From: Vallitaleaceae bacterium
GTDB lineage: Bacteria > Bacillota > Clostridia > Lachnospirales > Vallitaleaceae
Direction: 5' to 3'
Assembly (NCBI GenBank): GCA_027858555.1
Contig: JAQICP010000281.1
Span: 1-6,591 of the forward strand
DNA: 6,591 nucleotides
Positions 5,228 to 6,591 of this stretch are shown here, in pieces. The translations under genes were made by a program, and so were the position numbers. A model generated the notes under the pieces. It worked only from the letters and a program-made list of their open reading frames with translations. It did no database searches and was not told the origin of the DNA. Position 1 is the first letter of the stretch. Every line of letters begins with the position of its first letter.

Positions 5228-5578
5228 ATGAAAGAAATCATTAAAAAGACTGAACTCTTCGCTGATGAGATCAGACAAACAGATATATATCAAAAGTATA
5301 GAGATTTGGAATTACAGATTAAGGATAAGGCAGGACTAATGCCGCGAATCGATGAATTCCGAAGACAAAGTTTTGAAATTCAGATATCACATAGATACGG
5401 ACATTTTAACTCATATGAAAGGATTATTGGATTGAAGAATGAAAATGAAGATCTTCTCAGCGAGCCATTGGTTAAAGCATTTCTAGATGCTGAACTTAAA
5501 TTGTCAAAGCTACTTGGGAAAATATATGAAACAATGGCTGAAGTAATTGAATTTGATATTGACTTTTTAACGAAATAA
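5228..5578 (+). CDS. YlbF/YmcA family protein
   Basis: This 116-residue protein matches the Com_YlbF (DUF964) family of small helical proteins. In Bacillus, YlbF, YmcA and YaaT form the Y-complex, which modulates RNase Y cleavage of certain operon messages and affects competence, sporulation and biofilm formation. The sequence is nearly all helical and charged. It opens with TELFADEIRQTDIYQKYRDL, typical of the family, followed by a helix with FRRQSFEIQ and a C-terminal helix from about residue 80. It has no membrane segment and no cysteine at all, so it cannot provide Fe-S ligands as reported for the Bacillus Y-complex. It is shorter than Bacillus YlbF as I recall it. The ATG has only a weak upstream GGGTGG. 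Its place directly after rnj suggests a role in RNA turnover; its exact partner is unknown. Confidence 0.85.
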   Translation: MKEIIKKTELFADEIRQTDIYQKYRDLELQIKDKAGLMPRIDEFRRQSFEIQISHRYGHFNSYERIIGLKNENEDLLSEPLVKAFLDAELKLSKLLGKIYETMAEVIEFDIDFLTK

Positions 5579-5606
5579 AGCCCAATATAATAGTGAAGGT
5601 GAAGAT

Positions 5607-6591
5607 ATGATAAAAAGCGTAGTATTAAGTATCGTTAATTTAATTGGCAAAGTTGCTATATTAGTTATTGCAGTTTATGTTTTAATATATGGTGGTAGAT
5701 TAGCCTTTAGTACAGGTTATGAGCTTATGGTAAAATCACCAACTCAAGCCGATAGTATAGTAGATGTTACGATTACTATTCCTGAGGGATCTTCGACTGC
5801 AGAAATAGCTGACGTACTTTTTGAGAACAACTTAATTGGTAGTACATTCTATTTTCGAATTTTAGCCAAGCTTTCGGGTTCTGATAGTGCTTTTCAATAT
5901 GGTGATTACACATTCAACACCAGTATGAGCGAAGAAGATATCATGACCATTATGAAGACGGAAGGATTTAGAAGAGAAACAATTAAGTTTACTATTCCTG
6001 AAGGCTACACAGTGGACCAGATTGCCAGGTTGATGGAAAGTGAAGGCATATGCACAAGTAGCGAATTTCTTGCTGCGGTATATGATTCTAGTTATGGTTA
6101 TGATTTTATAGACCAGATACCAGAGCGCAACTTGGAATTACAGGGTTATCTATTCCCGGATACTTACGAGATTTATGCTGATGCAACTCCTGAGCAGATT
6201 GTAAGCACTATGCTAAGCCAATTTGATACGGTATTTAAGGATGAGTATTATGCTAGAGCAGCAGAACTTGGATATACAATTGATGAGATTATAACGATTG
6301 CATCTGTGATTGAAAGAGAAGTACGTGTGCCATCAGAACAAGTAAGAGTTTCAGGCGTTATATATAATCGATTGAATATTGATATGAAACTTGAGATGTG
6401 TTCGACAGTCATGTATGTGTTAGATAAACCGCAAGATAGGTTATTGTATTCTGATTTAAAGATTGATTCACCTTATAATACTTATATATATAGTGGACTG
6501 CCAGTAGGACCTATCGCTAATCCAGGAGAAAACGCCATTATAGCGGCTTTGTATCCTGAGACTAACACTTATCTGTTCTTTGTCCTTAAAG
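5607..6591 (+). CDS. mltG: Endolytic transglycosylase MltG (3' end missing)
   Basis: MltG (YceG-like; YrrL in Bacillus) is a membrane-anchored lytic transglycosylase that cleaves nascent glycan strands and so sets their length. The window holds 328 codons plus one base; the frame is open at the right edge and probably lacks only a short C-terminus. A short cytosolic start is followed by one membrane segment at about residues 13-30, so the rest lies outside the membrane. A LysM-like region spans about 50-145, with VTITIPEGSS and FTIPEGYTVDQIA. The catalytic domain has LQGYLFPDTYEIY (178-190), IASVIEREV (231-239) with probable catalytic E236, IYNRL (252-256), and SPYNTYIYSGLPVGPIANPG (288-307). 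The usual LQxDPTV block reads LEMCSTV here. The ATG follows AAGGTGA (5596-5602), 28 nt after the YlbF-family gene. Confidence 0.96.
   Translation, partial: MIKSVVLSIVNLIGKVAILVIAVYVLIYGGRLAFSTGYELMVKSPTQADSIVDVTITIPEGSSTAEIADVLFENNLIGSTFYFRILAKLSGSDSAFQYGDYTFNTSMSEEDIMTIMKTEGFRRETIKFTIPEGYTVDQIARLMESEGICTSSEFLAAVYDSSYGYDFIDQIPERNLELQGYLFPDTYEIYADATPEQIVSTMLSQFDTVFKDEYYARAAELGYTIDEIITIASVIEREVRVPSEQVRVSGVIYNRLNIDMKLEMCSTVMYVLDKPQDRLLYSDLKIDSPYNTYIYSGLPVGPIANPGENAIIAALYPETNTYLFFVLK

Noticed and set aside
5559..5591. TTGACT and TATAAT as a promoter for mltG
   Set aside because: The spacer is 21 nt, and the start would coincide with the mltG ribosome binding site.
1..6591. Search for CRISPR arrays, insertion sequences, tRNA or rRNA genes, or a new defence or mobile system
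   Set aside because: No spaced direct repeats, transposase or integrase motifs, or cloverleaf-like sequence seen; the genes are conserved housekeeping genes.

Overview
This AT-rich window looks like chromosomal DNA of a low-GC Firmicute of the class Clostridia. A Lachnospiraceae-like member is most likely, judging from gene order and protein style; I infer this from memory and did not search. It is mostly a conserved housekeeping cluster, read left to right on the + strand, with short gaps and purine-rich ribosome binding sites. I see no mobile element, CRISPR array, rRNA or tRNA, and no obviously new multi-gene system.

Layout. Positions 1-253 are a divergent intergenic region. On the minus strand a well-formed promoter, a ribosome binding site and the first eight codons of an unknown gene run off the left edge. 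On the plus strand lies the leader of mtaB, with an imperfect 41-nt inverted repeat. mtaB (254-1555) encodes the tRNA t6A37 methylthiotransferase. A 161-nt gap follows, with a candidate promoter and a Fur-box-like sequence. ireB (1717-1977) is next. A second gap of 155 nt holds an extended -10 promoter and a leader hairpin. A tight run then follows: ruvX, a DUF1292 gene, fur, rnj (RNase J), a YlbF-family gene, and mltG, which is cut by the right edge.

How the genes fit together. Several act on RNA: MtaB modifies tRNA, RuvX matures 16S rRNA, RNase J degrades and matures RNA, and YlbF-family proteins modulate mRNA cleavage in Bacillus. Two link to the envelope: IreB is a substrate of PASTA-domain Ser/Thr kinases in enterococci, and MltG cuts nascent peptidoglycan strands. 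A Fur-type iron regulator sits inside the run, and the best Fur-box match in the window lies just downstream of the candidate ireB promoter, so iron-responsive or autogenous control of the cluster is a testable idea.

The most unusual item is the N-terminus of RNase J. The core aligns with Bacillus RNase J1 at a constant offset of about 66 residues. The added segment is built from nine in-phase 18-bp repeats encoding a Q/K-rich hexapeptide, followed by a Lys-His-x triplet repeat. Start codons also deserve attention: rnj and probably the DUF1292 gene start at TTG, and fur is best started at an ATG two codons inside the longest frame.
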